Origin: a virus
Reading direction: 5' to 3' (one strand)
Length of the DNA stretch: 31,440 nucleotides
Virus record (IMG/VR): IMGVR_UViG_3300046167_000978
Coordinates: 1-31,440 of that record
The notes under the pieces were generated by a model. The model worked only from the letters and a program-made list of their open reading frames with translations, ran no database searches and had not been told where the DNA came from. Shown here piece by piece: positions 15,572 to 22,998 of the stretch; the stretch's first letter is position 1; each line of letters starts with the position of its first letter. The position numbers and the translations under genes were made by a program.

Positions 15572-15810
15572 CGTTCAGCAAGCGCTTTTTGGACAAAGGC
15601 TTCTGCGTCGCCAATGGTCAATATTTCTTCAGCCTCTGCATCTCCGATCTGTAGGCCAAACTCTTCTTCCATGAGCATAACGAGTTCAAGCTTCGACAGA
15701 CTGTCGGCGCCAAGATCTTCGATGAACGTTGTATCTTCGGATAATTCGGCCTGGGGTCGACCAAATTTGAGGGCCACTAATCTACGGACATGCGCTAATT
15801 CTAATTCCAT
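15568..15810 (-). CDS. stand-alone acyl carrier protein
   Basis: The 80-residue protein is a complete acyl carrier protein: acidic, four-helix size, with the phosphopantetheine site GADSLSKLELVM and modified Ser37, followed by LMEEEFGLQI. In fatty-acid, lipid or polyketide pathways the carrier holds acyl chains on a phosphopantetheine arm attached by a host transferase. No synthase, ligase or acyltransferase lies next to it. It is on the minus strand, antisense to the late operon, downstream of three tRNA genes read in the same direction. Four of its 13 Leu codons are UUA, unlike the GC-rich phage genes. It is likely acquired cargo; its partner enzyme must be in the host or outside the window. 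Confidence 0.9.
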   Translation of the reverse strand: MELELAHVRRLVALKFGRPQAELSEDTTFIEDLGADSLSKLELVMLMEEEFGLQIGDAEAEEILTIGDAEAFVQKALAER

Positions 15811-15947
15811 TTTTACCCCGTTCTAATAGTCGTGTCTTCGTTGAGTGCAGCGCAAATTATGCGCCACAGGCGATGGTCAAGCGTATTTCTGTCACGGCCT
15901 ATGCCTCGCATTAGTAACAGGAGCCACGGCGCGCTTGCGTAAGGCTT

Positions 15948-16037
15948 TGGCGGAAGCGGTGGGATTCGAACCCACGGTAGGCTCTCACCTACGCTGGTTT
16001 TCAAGACCAGAGCCTTAAACCACTCGGCCACACTTCC
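15948..16037 (-). tRNA. tRNA-Ser (anticodon UGA)
   Basis: On the minus strand GGAAGTG pairs with CGCTTCC, followed by discriminator G and an encoded CCA (TGG at 15948-15950). The anticodon arm is CTGGT-CTTGAAA-ACCAG, the long variable arm GTAGG/CCTAC marks a class II tRNA, and the T arm is GTGGG-TTCGAAT-CCCAC. All stems are intact. It reads UCA (and other UCN) codons. Confidence 0.95.
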
Positions 16038-16040
16038 TTT

Positions 16041-16124
16041 TGGTGCCCCCTGCCGGCACTGAACCGGCACGCCCGAAGGCAAAAGATTTTAAGTCTTCAG
16101 CGTCTACCATTCCGCCAAGGGGGC
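16041..16124 (-). tRNA. tRNA-Leu (anticodon UAA)
   Basis: On the minus strand GCCCCCT pairs with AGGGGGC, then discriminator A and encoded CCA. The anticodon arm is GAAGA-CTTAAAA-TCTTT with anticodon TAA (forward TTA at 16089-16091), a long variable arm is present, and the T stem is GCCGG/CCGGC. It reads UUA and UUG. Only three bases separate it from the tRNA-Ser gene. Confidence 0.95.
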
Positions 16125-16126
16125 GT

Positions 16127-16203
16127 TGGTAGGCCCGGCAGGACTTGAACCCGCAACCAAAGCGTTATGAGCGCTCTGCTCTAACCGATTGAGCTACAGG
16201 CCC
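16127..16203 (-). tRNA. tRNA with anticodon CAU, probably tRNA-Ile2 (AUA-reading)
   Basis: On the minus strand GGGCCTG pairs with CGGGCCT (a G-U at the first pair), followed by A and encoded CCA. The anticodon arm is GAGCG-CTCATAA-CGCTT and the T stem GCGGG/CCTGC. The CTCATAA loop with CGCTTTGGTTGC downstream resembles bacterial tRNA-Ile2, whose C34 is changed to lysidine by TilS to read AUA, more than elongator tRNA-Met. Company with two other tRNAs for A-ending codons favours this. Two bases separate it from tRNA-Leu. tRNA-Met(CAU) remains the alternative. Confidence 0.85.
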
Positions 16204-16246
16204 GACCTGACCGTGGATGACGGAATTTGCATCAGAGAACAAGACC

Positions 16247-16663
16247 ATGTCGACCCGCGAAACCATCCTAACTGCTCTACATGCGCGGCTTTTGGCATTG
16301 CCCGCAACGGTTTTGCGCGGAGAGGTATTGCCCGAGCGCGTGCCGACGGATGGCTTGGTGATTTTGCGCGATGGGGACCCGGGCGATCCAGAGGTTACGA
16401 TGTCACCGTTGGCCTATCATTATCGTCACAGAGTGGAATTGGAGGTGGTCGTGCAAGGCGTTAATCGAGATATCGCCTTTGATGATCTGTGCATGAGTAT
16501 CGGATCAGTGCTTGCGGCTGCGCCGACGCTGGATGGTCTCATCGATTGGATGGAGGTGCAGGCGCCACAGACTGTTGATTTACCAGTTGATGGAGCCATC
16601 AGCTTAAAGGCCTCTGAACTCCCAATCATTTTGCACTACGTGAGCCATGATCCGTTGGCGTGA
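16247..16663 (+). CDS. phage tail terminator-like protein
   Basis: The protein of 138 residues starts MSTRETILTALHARLLALPA and is mixed helix and strand, with YHYRHRVELEVVVQGVNRD near 63-81 and a C-terminal KASELPIILHYVSHDPLA. Size and place between the tail-completion protein and the tail tube fit the tail terminator (lambda gpU, 131 residues), which caps the tail tube and joins it to the head. I prefer the ATG at 16247, where the protein begins like a phage tail protein, over an in-frame ATG at 16217. Neither has a good ribosome binding site. The tRNA block ends 43 bases upstream. Confidence 0.7.
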   Translation: MSTRETILTALHARLLALPATVLRGEVLPERVPTDGLVILRDGDPGDPEVTMSPLAYHYRHRVELEVVVQGVNRDIAFDDLCMSIGSVLAAAPTLDGLIDWMEVQAPQTVDLPVDGAISLKASELPIILHYVSHDPLA

Positions 16664-16678
16664 TATGGGATTTTCAAT

Positions 16679-16789
16679 CTAATTTGTTGCGGCTACGAAC
16701 ATAAGTACAAGCAACGCAATCGACGCTGCAATCAACACGAATGCGATATAGCGCCGTTTCTGAGGCGGTTTTTTAAAGTTCAGTCCCAT
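16679..16789 (-). CDS. 36-residue single-span membrane protein
   Basis: On the minus strand an ATG at 16789 opens a 36-codon frame: a basic N-terminus (MGLNFKKPPQKRRY), then one hydrophobic span of about 20 residues (IAFVLIAASIALLVLMFVAA) and TN at the end. GGAG lies seven bases upstream of the ATG, an ideal spacing. The positive-inside rule predicts a cytoplasmic N-terminus. It lies 81 bases downstream of the bactofilin gene in the same direction and may share its transcript. Its function is unknown; a membrane anchor or partner for the bactofilin is speculation. Confidence 0.6.
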   Translation of the reverse strand: MGLNFKKPPQKRRYIAFVLIAASIALLVLMFVAATN

Positions 16790-16870
16790 TTTTGCGCTCC
16801 GCTGTTGTCCCCCCAGACGGCAGCGCAGCGACGGTAGCAAACATCACCCCGTTCAGCGACGATTCCTTTT

Positions 16871-17272
16871 TTAAGCAGACTTAGGTTTGATGGTCAGTCG
16901 ACCCTCGATCTGCGCGCCCGGTTCTACTGCAATATCTTCGGCGACGACATCGGCTTTGAGAGATGCGCTTGATTTTATCACGACCTTAATGGCCGCTATT
17001 GTACCTTCCAGGTGGCCTTCGATTGTGACGGTATTGGCGCGCATATTGCCGATAAGCTTGCCAGTTTTGCTTATGACTAGGATTTCTGCGGTGAGGTCGC
17101 CCACAAGAGAACCACCGAATTCAACAACACCGTCGCTGGTCCAATCGCCTCGTATTGATACGCCTTCATTTAACACCGAGCGGCGGGTCGCAACATTTGG
17201 TGTTTTATCCGCAGGCGGGGAATATCTTGCTTGAGAGGACGGGTTTATCTCGGGCTTAGACTTGCTGAACAT
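16871..17272 (-). CDS. bactofilin family cytoskeletal protein
   Basis: The 133-residue protein has a disordered N-terminus of about 30 residues, then a bactofilin beta-helix: SVLNEGVSIRGDWTSDGVVE, FGGSLVGDLTAEILVISKTG, KLIGNMRANTVTIEGHLEGT and AVEPGAQIEGRLTIKP, repeating every 15-20 residues. Bactofilins polymerise without nucleotides and localise cell-wall enzymes and other envelope factors. I know of no role in phage particles. The gene is antisense to the tail operon, between tail terminator and tail tube. Five of its 12 Ile codons are AUA, which marks it as foreign to the GC-rich phage genes. It is likely acquired cargo that may act on host cell shape or envelope. Confidence 0.88.
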   Translation of the reverse strand: MFSKSKPEINPSSQARYSPPADKTPNVATRRSVLNEGVSIRGDWTSDGVVEFGGSLVGDLTAEILVISKTGKLIGNMRANTVTIEGHLEGTIAAIKVVIKSSASLKADVVAEDIAVEPGAQIEGRLTIKPKSA

Positions 17273-17372
17273 GAGCGTATCAATTCTTTAGAAAAAGGCC
17301 CCTCCACAGTTGGTCGCAAAATAACCGCGGTCAAGCATTTGGAGCGACTTGATACCTGAAAAGGATAAAAAC

Positions 17373-18239
17373 ATGGCACGAGCTCAAGGGGCGCGGGCGC
17401 AAATGGCGCTTGCGTTCGAGACGACTTATGGAACGCCACCGGTGAGTGGGTTTACCAAGATGCCCTTTGCCAGCACGACGCTGGGAGCAGAGCAACCGCT
17501 GCAGACCTCGGAACTACTGGGGTACGGTCGGGATCCGCAGGCTCCCATCAAGGATGCGGTGACGGCAGATGGCGATGTGGTCATCCCGATCGACGCCGAG
17601 GCGTTCGGTTTCTGGCTGAAGGCCGCTTTTGGCGCGCCTACCACAACAGGTGCTGATGCCCTCTTCACCCATGAGTTCCGCTCTGGGAACTGGTCTCTAC
17701 CGTCGTTTTCGGTTGAAACCGGGATGCCAGAGGTGCCGCGCTATGCAATGTATTCCGGCTGCATGGTGGATAGCCTCAACTGGCAGATGGCACGCTCTGG
17801 GTTGCTGACGGCGACCGCCAGTATCGTAGCACAGGGCGAGGCCATCGCGACGAGCAGCGCAGCGGGAACGCCTGCCAATATCGCGCTGAAGCGCTTCGGG
17901 CATTTCAACGGAGCGATCACGCGGAACGGCTCCAACATCGGTAACGTTGTCTCTGCCGACCTGACCTATGCCAACAACCTCGACCGCATTGAAACGATCC
18001 GAGCGGATGGCAAGATCGACGGCGCGGACCCATCTATCGCAGCGCTGACCGGCAATGTCGTCGTGCGGTTTGCCGATCAGATGCTGGTGACCCAGGCGAT
18101 CAACGGCGAGGCTTGCGAGCTTGAATTCTCCTACACACTGCCCACGGGTGAGAACCTGACGCTGACGGCCCATGCCGTTTACCTGCCGCGCCCTCGGATC
18201 GAAATCTCCGGTCCACAAGGGTGTGCAGGCCACCTTTGA
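17373..18239 (+). CDS. phage tail tube protein with frameshifted C-terminus
   Basis: The frame encodes 288 residues starting MARAQGARAQMALAFETTYG, a typical tail tube (major tail) start, with AAGGA at 17360-17364 upstream of the ATG. An in-frame TTG at 17349 is less likely. As read, it ends GPQGCAGHL at a TGA at 18237. Skipping one base near 18220-18224 continues as VQATFDWQAASDPVV, and restoring one base near 18275 continues as MCTVTLTNNREEY to a TGA at 18312-18314. That stop directly precedes the ATG of the next gene. The gene therefore appears to have lost its last 25 or so residues by a +1 and a -1 change, or the sequence has errors. The rest of the tube domain is intact. Confidence 0.82.
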   Translation: MARAQGARAQMALAFETTYGTPPVSGFTKMPFASTTLGAEQPLQTSELLGYGRDPQAPIKDAVTADGDVVIPIDAEAFGFWLKAAFGAPTTTGADALFTHEFRSGNWSLPSFSVETGMPEVPRYAMYSGCMVDSLNWQMARSGLLTATASIVAQGEAIATSSAAGTPANIALKRFGHFNGAITRNGSNIGNVVSADLTYANNLDRIETIRADGKIDGADPSIAALTGNVVVRFADQMLVTQAINGEACELEFSYTLPTGENLTLTAHAVYLPRPRIEISGPQGCAGHL

Positions 18240-18314
18240 CTGGCAGGCGGCGAGCGATCCGGTGGTGGCCGGATGTGCACTGTCACCCTCACCAACAACC
18301 GCGAGGAGTACTGA

Positions 18315-19006
18315 ATGCTACGATTGAACCTGTCAACGGAACCGCGGTGGCTCGACCTCGGCCATGGCGTGCGCCTGCTGGTAGAGCCGCTCACCACCGC
18401 CATCATGCTAGCCGCACGCAGCGATCCGACGATCGTCGCCGCCGCAAGCGATGCGGAAACCAGCGCCTCCAACGACTGATCTCGCCCGCATCGTGGCAAA
18501 GGCTGTCGCGCGCATCGTCGTGAAAGGACTGGGAGGGCGTCGGAGACGAGGACGGCAAGCCGCTGCCTCTGACGCCAGAGGGCATCGGACGCGCTTCTGG
18601 AACTCTGGCCGATCTTTGAGGCCTTCCAGACCAAATACATCGCGGGCGCGCTCATTCTGGATGCGGAAAAAAACGCCTGACCGCTCTCGCCGACTGGGAG
18701 TTCGGCGGGGGCGGTGAGTATTGCACCGCATGCCCATCGGTTTGCGCGGAATGCCCACGGATCCTGCACAAACCTCTCACTCTGGAGGGCTGGCAGGTCT
18801 GGGATCTGGTCCAGCGCCTCGGCGGACAGGTGCGCGTTGCGGGCGGTATGGGCGGCGGCGCTGTCCTCGGCTGGGACATGGGCGCGGCACTGCAACTCGG
18901 CACAGCCCTCGGGCTCTCGCCCGTCATCATTGCAGAACTGCTGCCGTCCATCGAGGCGGTGATGGTGCGCAAGACAAACGAAGAGATCGAACACCGCCAT
19001 GGCTGA
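18315..19006 (+). pseudogene. tail assembly chaperone G/GT with three frame disruptions
   Basis: The ATG at 18315 opens a frame (MLRLNLSTEPRWLDLGHGVR) that stops at 18479. The chaperone sequence continues in the next frame as DLARIVAKAVARIVVK (from 18478), in the next as DWEGVGDEDGKPLPLTPEGI (from 18527), and back in the first frame as DALLELWPIFEAFQTKYIAG to a TGA at 18678-18680. Removing one extra base at about 18477, 18523-18525 and 18587 restores a 120-residue G protein. A -1 frameshift at 18668-18674 then gives a G-T fusion of about 229 residues ending at 19006, eight bases inside the tape measure gene. G and GT bind the tape measure during tail assembly, as in lambda. As written, neither product can be made. 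Confidence 0.8.
18668..18711 (+). promoter_or_regulatory. programmed -1 ribosomal frameshift signal
   Basis: The heptamer A AAA AAC (18668-18674) lies in the correct phase of the G frame, six bases upstream of the G stop. Nine bases later a hairpin of ten pairs (18684-18693 with 18702-18711, two G-U pairs, eight-base loop) can form. The -1 frame is open from here to 19006 and encodes the T domain. Slippery site, spacer and stem match the known design of the lambda G-T shift. Confidence 0.85.
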
Positions 19007-21440
19007 GAAAAAGGTATCCGTCCGCCTGTCTGCGACTGGTGGGCGCCAGGTGCGTGCCGAACTCGAGGGTGTTGGCGAGGCGGGTAGCCGCGGCTTGGGG
19101 CGTCTCTCGCGCGAGATGGACCAGGCCAACGCGCGCATGGCGGCCTTCGCGCGCCGTGCTCGGATCGCGGCAACTGCTGCGGCCACGGCGCTTGCGACTG
19201 CGGTCGTGTCGATGACCCGCTCGACCGTTGCCGCCGCCAACGAGATCGGCCAACTCTCCCAGGTGGCCAATGCCAATCCGGAGCTGTTCCAGCGCTGGTC
19301 GGCGGCCTTGGCCACGGTGGGGATCGAGCAAGAGAAGCTCGCGGATATCCTGAAAGACGTGAACGACCGCGTCGGCGACTTCCTGCAGACAGGCGGCGGT
19401 CCTATGGCGGATTTCTTCGAGAACATCGCGCCACGCGTGGGCGTGACGGCGGACCAGTTTGCGCGGCTTTCGGGGCCGGAAGCGCTGCAACTCTATGTCT
19501 CGAGCCTCGAGCGCGCGAGCGTCAGCCAACAGGAGATGACCTTCTATCTCGAGGCTATGGCCTCGGATGCCACACGGCTCATTCCGCTCCTGCAAAACGG
19601 CGGGGCAGAGATGACTCGGCTCGGGGCGCAGGCGCAGGCGCTTGGGGCGGTGCTTGATGACGATGCCATCGCCGCCATGCGCCGGTCGGAACTCGCTTTG
19701 GTCAGCATTGGACAGGTCTTCACCGGGGTGCGCAATCGGATCGCTGTCGCACTGGCGCCCACGCTTGAGGCGGCGGCGAATGCCTTCGTGGCGCTGGCAT
19801 CCAGCACCAGCCCTATCAGCCGGGCTTTTGACGCGGTGCTGAGCAACCTTGATCGCTTGGCCATCTACGCCGGGACCTTCGCCACGTTTTTGGCCAGTCG
19901 CTGGGTCGCGGCGATGGCGGCGGCTGCCCTGTCGGTGCGAGGTTTGGCCACGACGCTCGTGATTCTGAAAGGCGCGCTTATCCGCACCGGCATTAGCGCC
20001 CTGATCGTGGGCGCGGGCGAGCTCGTTTACTGGTTCACGCGGCTCGCCTCTGGAGCAGGTGGTTTTGGCGAGGCCATGCGGCTCCTGAAAGATGTAGCCG
20101 TCGAGGTCTGGGACCGGATCAAGATGGGCGCATCAAGCGCTGGGGCTACAGCCACTGCCATGTTCTACGATCTGAAAGCCGATGCTGCGACTGGTATCGC
20201 TGGGGCCATCGAGAGTGTGCTCGCCTTCGGCAACACCACCGCCAACACGTTCGAGGGCGCGCTTCTTGCTGTTCGTGAAATCTGGTCCCGGCTCCCGGAT
20301 GTGATCGGGGACCTGGTGTTCATGGCTGCAAACCGCATGCTCGACGGGGTTGAGGCTATGCTGAACGGCGCGATCCGCAGGATCGACGCGTTCACGAGTC
20401 GCATTCGGGACGCGCTGGCGGCGGTCGGCATCGAGACGACTTTTGGCGAGATCGGTGAAATCAGTCTTGGTGACATCCCGAACCCCTTTGCCGGGGCCTC
20501 TGCAGATGCTGGAACGGCAGCGGCAAATGCCTTTCGCCAAGCCTTCGAGGACAACCCGCTCACGGCCCCAGACCTCGGCCTTGACGCCATCGCGACCGAG
20601 GCACTGGCCACGGCGAACACCTACCGTCAGGCAGCAACCGATCTTGCCAATGGCGCAACGGCTCCGCTCACCTCCTGGAGGACCTTGCGTGACGCAGTTG
20701 CTGGTACGGGGGATGAGGGGGCGGCGGCATTAGAGGCTGCCTCTGCATCCGCCAATCGGCTGGGCACGGCTTTGGGCGGTCTGGGAGAGAAAGGTAAAGA
20801 GGCCAAGGATAAGATCCTGACAGGATTTGCAGCTGTGAGCCAATCGCTCAACACATATGCAAAGGATGCGCTGAATTGGGGTAAAGGCCTCGGCGAAACC
20901 CTGGCTGGCGCCTTCAGTGGCGCAGAAAGCGCATTCCGCAGCTTTGTTGAAACCGGCAAGTTCGACTTCAAGGGGCTTGTGCGCTCGATCCTGGCAGACC
21001 TTGCGGTTCTGTCGTTCAAACGCGCGGTCTTGGGGCCCATTGCGTCAGCGCTCTCTGGCATCTTTGGGGGCGGCTCTGTCGCAGCGGCAGTGTCTCATGC
21101 CGGCGGCATCGTGGGACTTTCTGGCCATACGCGGCAGGTGCCGGCGATGGCCTTTGCAGGTGCGCCGCGGATGCATTCCGGCGGATGGGCAGGCTTGCGA
21201 CCTGACGAGGTCCCAACAATCCTGCAGCGGGGAGAGCGGGTGCTGAACCGCCGTGAGGCAGCTGACTATGGCCAAGGCGGCAGCATTGGCTCAGGCGTGA
21301 CCGTCAATATCGACGCGCGTGGCGCGCAAACGGGTGTGGCGGAACAGATCGATGCGAAACTACGTGCGGCCATCCCCGAGATCGCCCGCATTGCGAAAGA
21401 AAGCGTGGCCGATGGGCGGCGCCGGGGTCAGGTGATCTAA
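18999..21440 (+). CDS. tail tape measure protein
   Basis: The 813-residue protein starts MAEKKVSVRLSATGGRQVRA and has the make-up of a tape measure: long Ala-rich helices (REMDQANARMAAFARRARIA), hydrophobic spans around residues 300-350 (LATTLVILKGALIRTGISAL) and a Gly-rich C-terminal part ending in a GVTVNIDARGAQTG region. It sets tail length and may form a channel in the inner membrane at DNA entry. It overlaps the GT extension by eight bases, the normal lambda arrangement. MHSGGWAGLRPDEVPTILQR near the C-terminus is a motif common in tape measures of this group. Confidence 0.9.
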   Translation: MAEKKVSVRLSATGGRQVRAELEGVGEAGSRGLGRLSREMDQANARMAAFARRARIAATAAATALATAVVSMTRSTVAAANEIGQLSQVANANPELFQRWSAALATVGIEQEKLADILKDVNDRVGDFLQTGGGPMADFFENIAPRVGVTADQFARLSGPEALQLYVSSLERASVSQQEMTFYLEAMASDATRLIPLLQNGGAEMTRLGAQAQALGAVLDDDAIAAMRRSELALVSIGQVFTGVRNRIAVALAPTLEAAANAFVALASSTSPISRAFDAVLSNLDRLAIYAGTFATFLASRWVAAMAAAALSVRGLATTLVILKGALIRTGISALIVGAGELVYWFTRLASGAGGFGEAMRLLKDVAVEVWDRIKMGASSAGATATAMFYDLKADAATGIAGAIESVLAFGNTTANTFEGALLAVREIWSRLPDVIGDLVFMAANRMLDGVEAMLNGAIRRIDAFTSRIRDALAAVGIETTFGEIGEISLGDIPNPFAGASADAGTAAANAFRQAFEDNPLTAPDLGLDAIATEALATANTYRQAATDLANGATAPLTSWRTLRDAVAGTGDEGAAALEAASASANRLGTALGGLGEKGKEAKDKILTGFAAVSQSLNTYAKDALNWGKGLGETLAGAFSGAESAFRSFVETGKFDFKGLVRSILADLAVLSFKRAVLGPIASALSGIFGGGSVAAAVSHAGGIVGLSGHTRQVPAMAFAGAPRMHSGGWAGLRPDEVPTILQRGERVLNRREAADYGQGGSIGSGVTVNIDARGAQTGVAEQIDAKLRAAIPEIARIAKESVADGRRRGQVI

Positions 21441-21444
21441 AAAC

Positions 21445-22032
21445 ATGGCTATTCCTGTTATGCCGTTGACGCTTGTTTCCTCACTCGAGCGGCGCTTGGT
21501 CACGTCTGCGGCTGAGGCGCGTTCGCCTTTTACAGGCTCGTCGCAAATCCAAGACTGGGGGGCGTCTTGGTGGGATTATGAGATCGAGATGGCTGTGACC
21601 CAAGGGGTGCAGGCCCGTGGGCTCTCAGCCTTCTTCACTGCGCTTGGAGGTGTGCGGGGTCGGTTCCTCTTTCCCGATCCCACGATCGATATCCCGCTGA
21701 CAGCGGGCACGCCCTATGCCGTTGAAACCCAATTCCCGGGAGCGTCGCTCTTGCGCACAGCAGGCTGGGACGAAGGCTTGCGTGCGGGTGATTTTTTCCA
21801 GCTTGGTGCAGATAGCACGACCCGGCTTTATCAAGTGACCGAGGATGCTGTGCCAGTTTTGGGCGAGGCCACGCTCAGCTTCGTGCCCCCTTTGCGCAAT
21901 GCGCTGCCCCAGGGGACCCCCTTGAGGCTGGAAAGGCCATCTGTGCTGCTACGCCTCAAAGCGCCGGTTCCCACGGCGGTTGGCCGTGTGGATAAGCACC
22001 GATTTACACTCTCAGCGCGGGAGGCGCTTTAA
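21445..22032 (+). CDS. distal/minor tail protein
   Basis: The 195-residue protein is beta-rich, with WWDYEIEMAVTQGVQARGLS in the N-terminal third, GRFLFPDPTIDIPLTAG in the middle and SVLLRLKAPVPTAVGR near the end. It lies four bases after the tape measure gene and overlaps the next gene by one base. The position equals lambda gpM or the distal tail protein of other siphophages; I do not recognise a specific family. It probably forms part of the tail tip assembly on which the tape measure is organised. Confidence 0.65.
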   Translation: MAIPVMPLTLVSSLERRLVTSAAEARSPFTGSSQIQDWGASWWDYEIEMAVTQGVQARGLSAFFTALGGVRGRFLFPDPTIDIPLTAGTPYAVETQFPGASLLRTAGWDEGLRAGDFFQLGADSTTRLYQVTEDAVPVLGEATLSFVPPLRNALPQGTPLRLERPSVLLRLKAPVPTAVGRVDKHRFTLSAREAL

Positions 22033-22592
22033 TGACACGCGATATCACAGCCGCCTTTGCCGAAGCGCTCGCAGATCAGCATCTGCGCCCAGTGATTTTT
22101 TTTGAAGGGGAATTTGCCAGCGGTTGGGTGCGCCTGTGGTCGGGGCTGGGAGAGGTCAGCTGGAATGGCGAGACCTGGTCCGGGGCGGGAGCACTTTTGG
22201 GTCTTGGCTCCATCGATGAAAGCGGTGAGGTCGTGGCGGGTGGCACCGCGGTGTCGCTCTCAGGCGTGCCGCTCGATTTGGTGCAGATGGCGATTGAGGA
22301 GGCGCGGCAGGGCTTGCCCGGACGGATCTGGCTGGGGCTTTTGGCGGAAGATGACAGCATCATCGCAGACCCAGTTCAAGCCTTCACAGGTCGGCTTGAT
22401 GTTCCGGAAATCAAGGATGATGCGGATACCTGCACAATTACCATCAGCTACGAGAGCCGCCTGATTGATCTGACCGTGGCACGGACCTGGCGCTATACCC
22501 ATGAAAGCCAACAGGCGCTCTACCCGGGCGATCTCGGCTTTGAATACGTGACTGCGATCCAAGATCGCGAAATCACATGGGGGCGGGGGTAG
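22032..22592 (+). CDS. tail tip / hub-like protein
   Basis: This 186-residue protein begins MTRDITAAFAEALADQHLRP and contains VRLWSGLGEVSWNGETWSGA and a C-terminal GFEYVTAIQDREITWGRG. The start (a protein that binds a substrate or structural partner with many beta strands) and the position (between distal tail and tip proteins) fit lambda gpL or the GTA hub protein gp13. No catalytic site is visible. The minus-strand VapBC pair follows eight bases after its stop. Confidence 0.65.
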   Translation: MTRDITAAFAEALADQHLRPVIFFEGEFASGWVRLWSGLGEVSWNGETWSGAGALLGLGSIDESGEVVAGGTAVSLSGVPLDLVQMAIEEARQGLPGRIWLGLLAEDDSIIADPVQAFTGRLDVPEIKDDADTCTITISYESRLIDLTVARTWRYTHESQQALYPGDLGFEYVTAIQDREITWGRG

Positions 22593-22599
22593 TTGGCCT

Positions 22600-22998
22600 T
22601 TATTCTTTGAAAGGATTTACAATGGTGAGCTGTCCTTCAATGACAAGGCGGTCATGCATGTCTTCTGAATAAAGTGTGCCGCATTGGCTGCTCAGGGCTG
22701 CGGCAACGATCATCGCGTCATAGACCGATAATCTGTAGCGCTCTGCCAGTGCCCGACCAATCTCATGGATCTCCGGCGTCAAAGGCAGGACTTGGCATAG
22801 GTTCCGGAGGCTGTCCAAAAATAGCCCAGCTTCTTGCCATGACATGCCGGCTTTGCGACGACAGTTGACCAGCGTTTCGTTTAGAACCTGAACGCTGATT
22901 GTGGCGCCTCGCGCAACAAGCTTTTCAGCAATATCAGCTTTTGGACCCTCATCGAGAAGATACAAAATGACATTAGTGTCGAGAAACTCAGCGGGCAT
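22600..22998 (-). CDS. vapC: PIN-domain toxin, VapC family
   Basis: The protein of 132 residues starts MPAEFLDTNVILYLLDEGPK and has the acidic residues of the PIN RNase fold: Asp in FLDTN, Glu in NETLVN, Asp in YDAMIVAAA and Asp in LYSEDMHDR. VapC toxins cut RNA, often tRNA or rRNA, and stop translation when not bound by VapB. I chose the ATG at 22998, preceded by GAGG, over a GTG at 23010. Its start overlaps the antitoxin gene by 11 bases, so the two are translationally coupled. It is antisense to the tail operon and may stabilise the prophage or block other phages; it could also target tRNAs, but that is speculation. Confidence 0.9.
   Translation of the reverse strand: MPAEFLDTNVILYLLDEGPKADIAEKLVARGATISVQVLNETLVNCRRKAGMSWQEAGLFLDSLRNLCQVLPLTPEIHEIGRALAERYRLSVYDAMIVAAALSSQCGTLYSEDMHDRLVIEGQLTIVNPFKE

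Noticed and set aside
15813-16082. Minus-strand 89-residue frame containing GSVAEWFKALVLKTS
   Set aside because: It is a translation of the tRNA-Ser gene and its flank, a well-known kind of false protein.
15948-16203. tRNA genes as a phage attachment site
   Set aside because: They lie in the middle of the late operon, all are full-length, and there is no integrase or second att copy.
18179-19426. Minus-strand 415-residue open frame
   Set aside because: It is antisense to the tail chaperone and tape measure genes. Its composition is Arg/Ser/Pro-rich without domain-like sequence, as expected of a GC-rich shadow frame.
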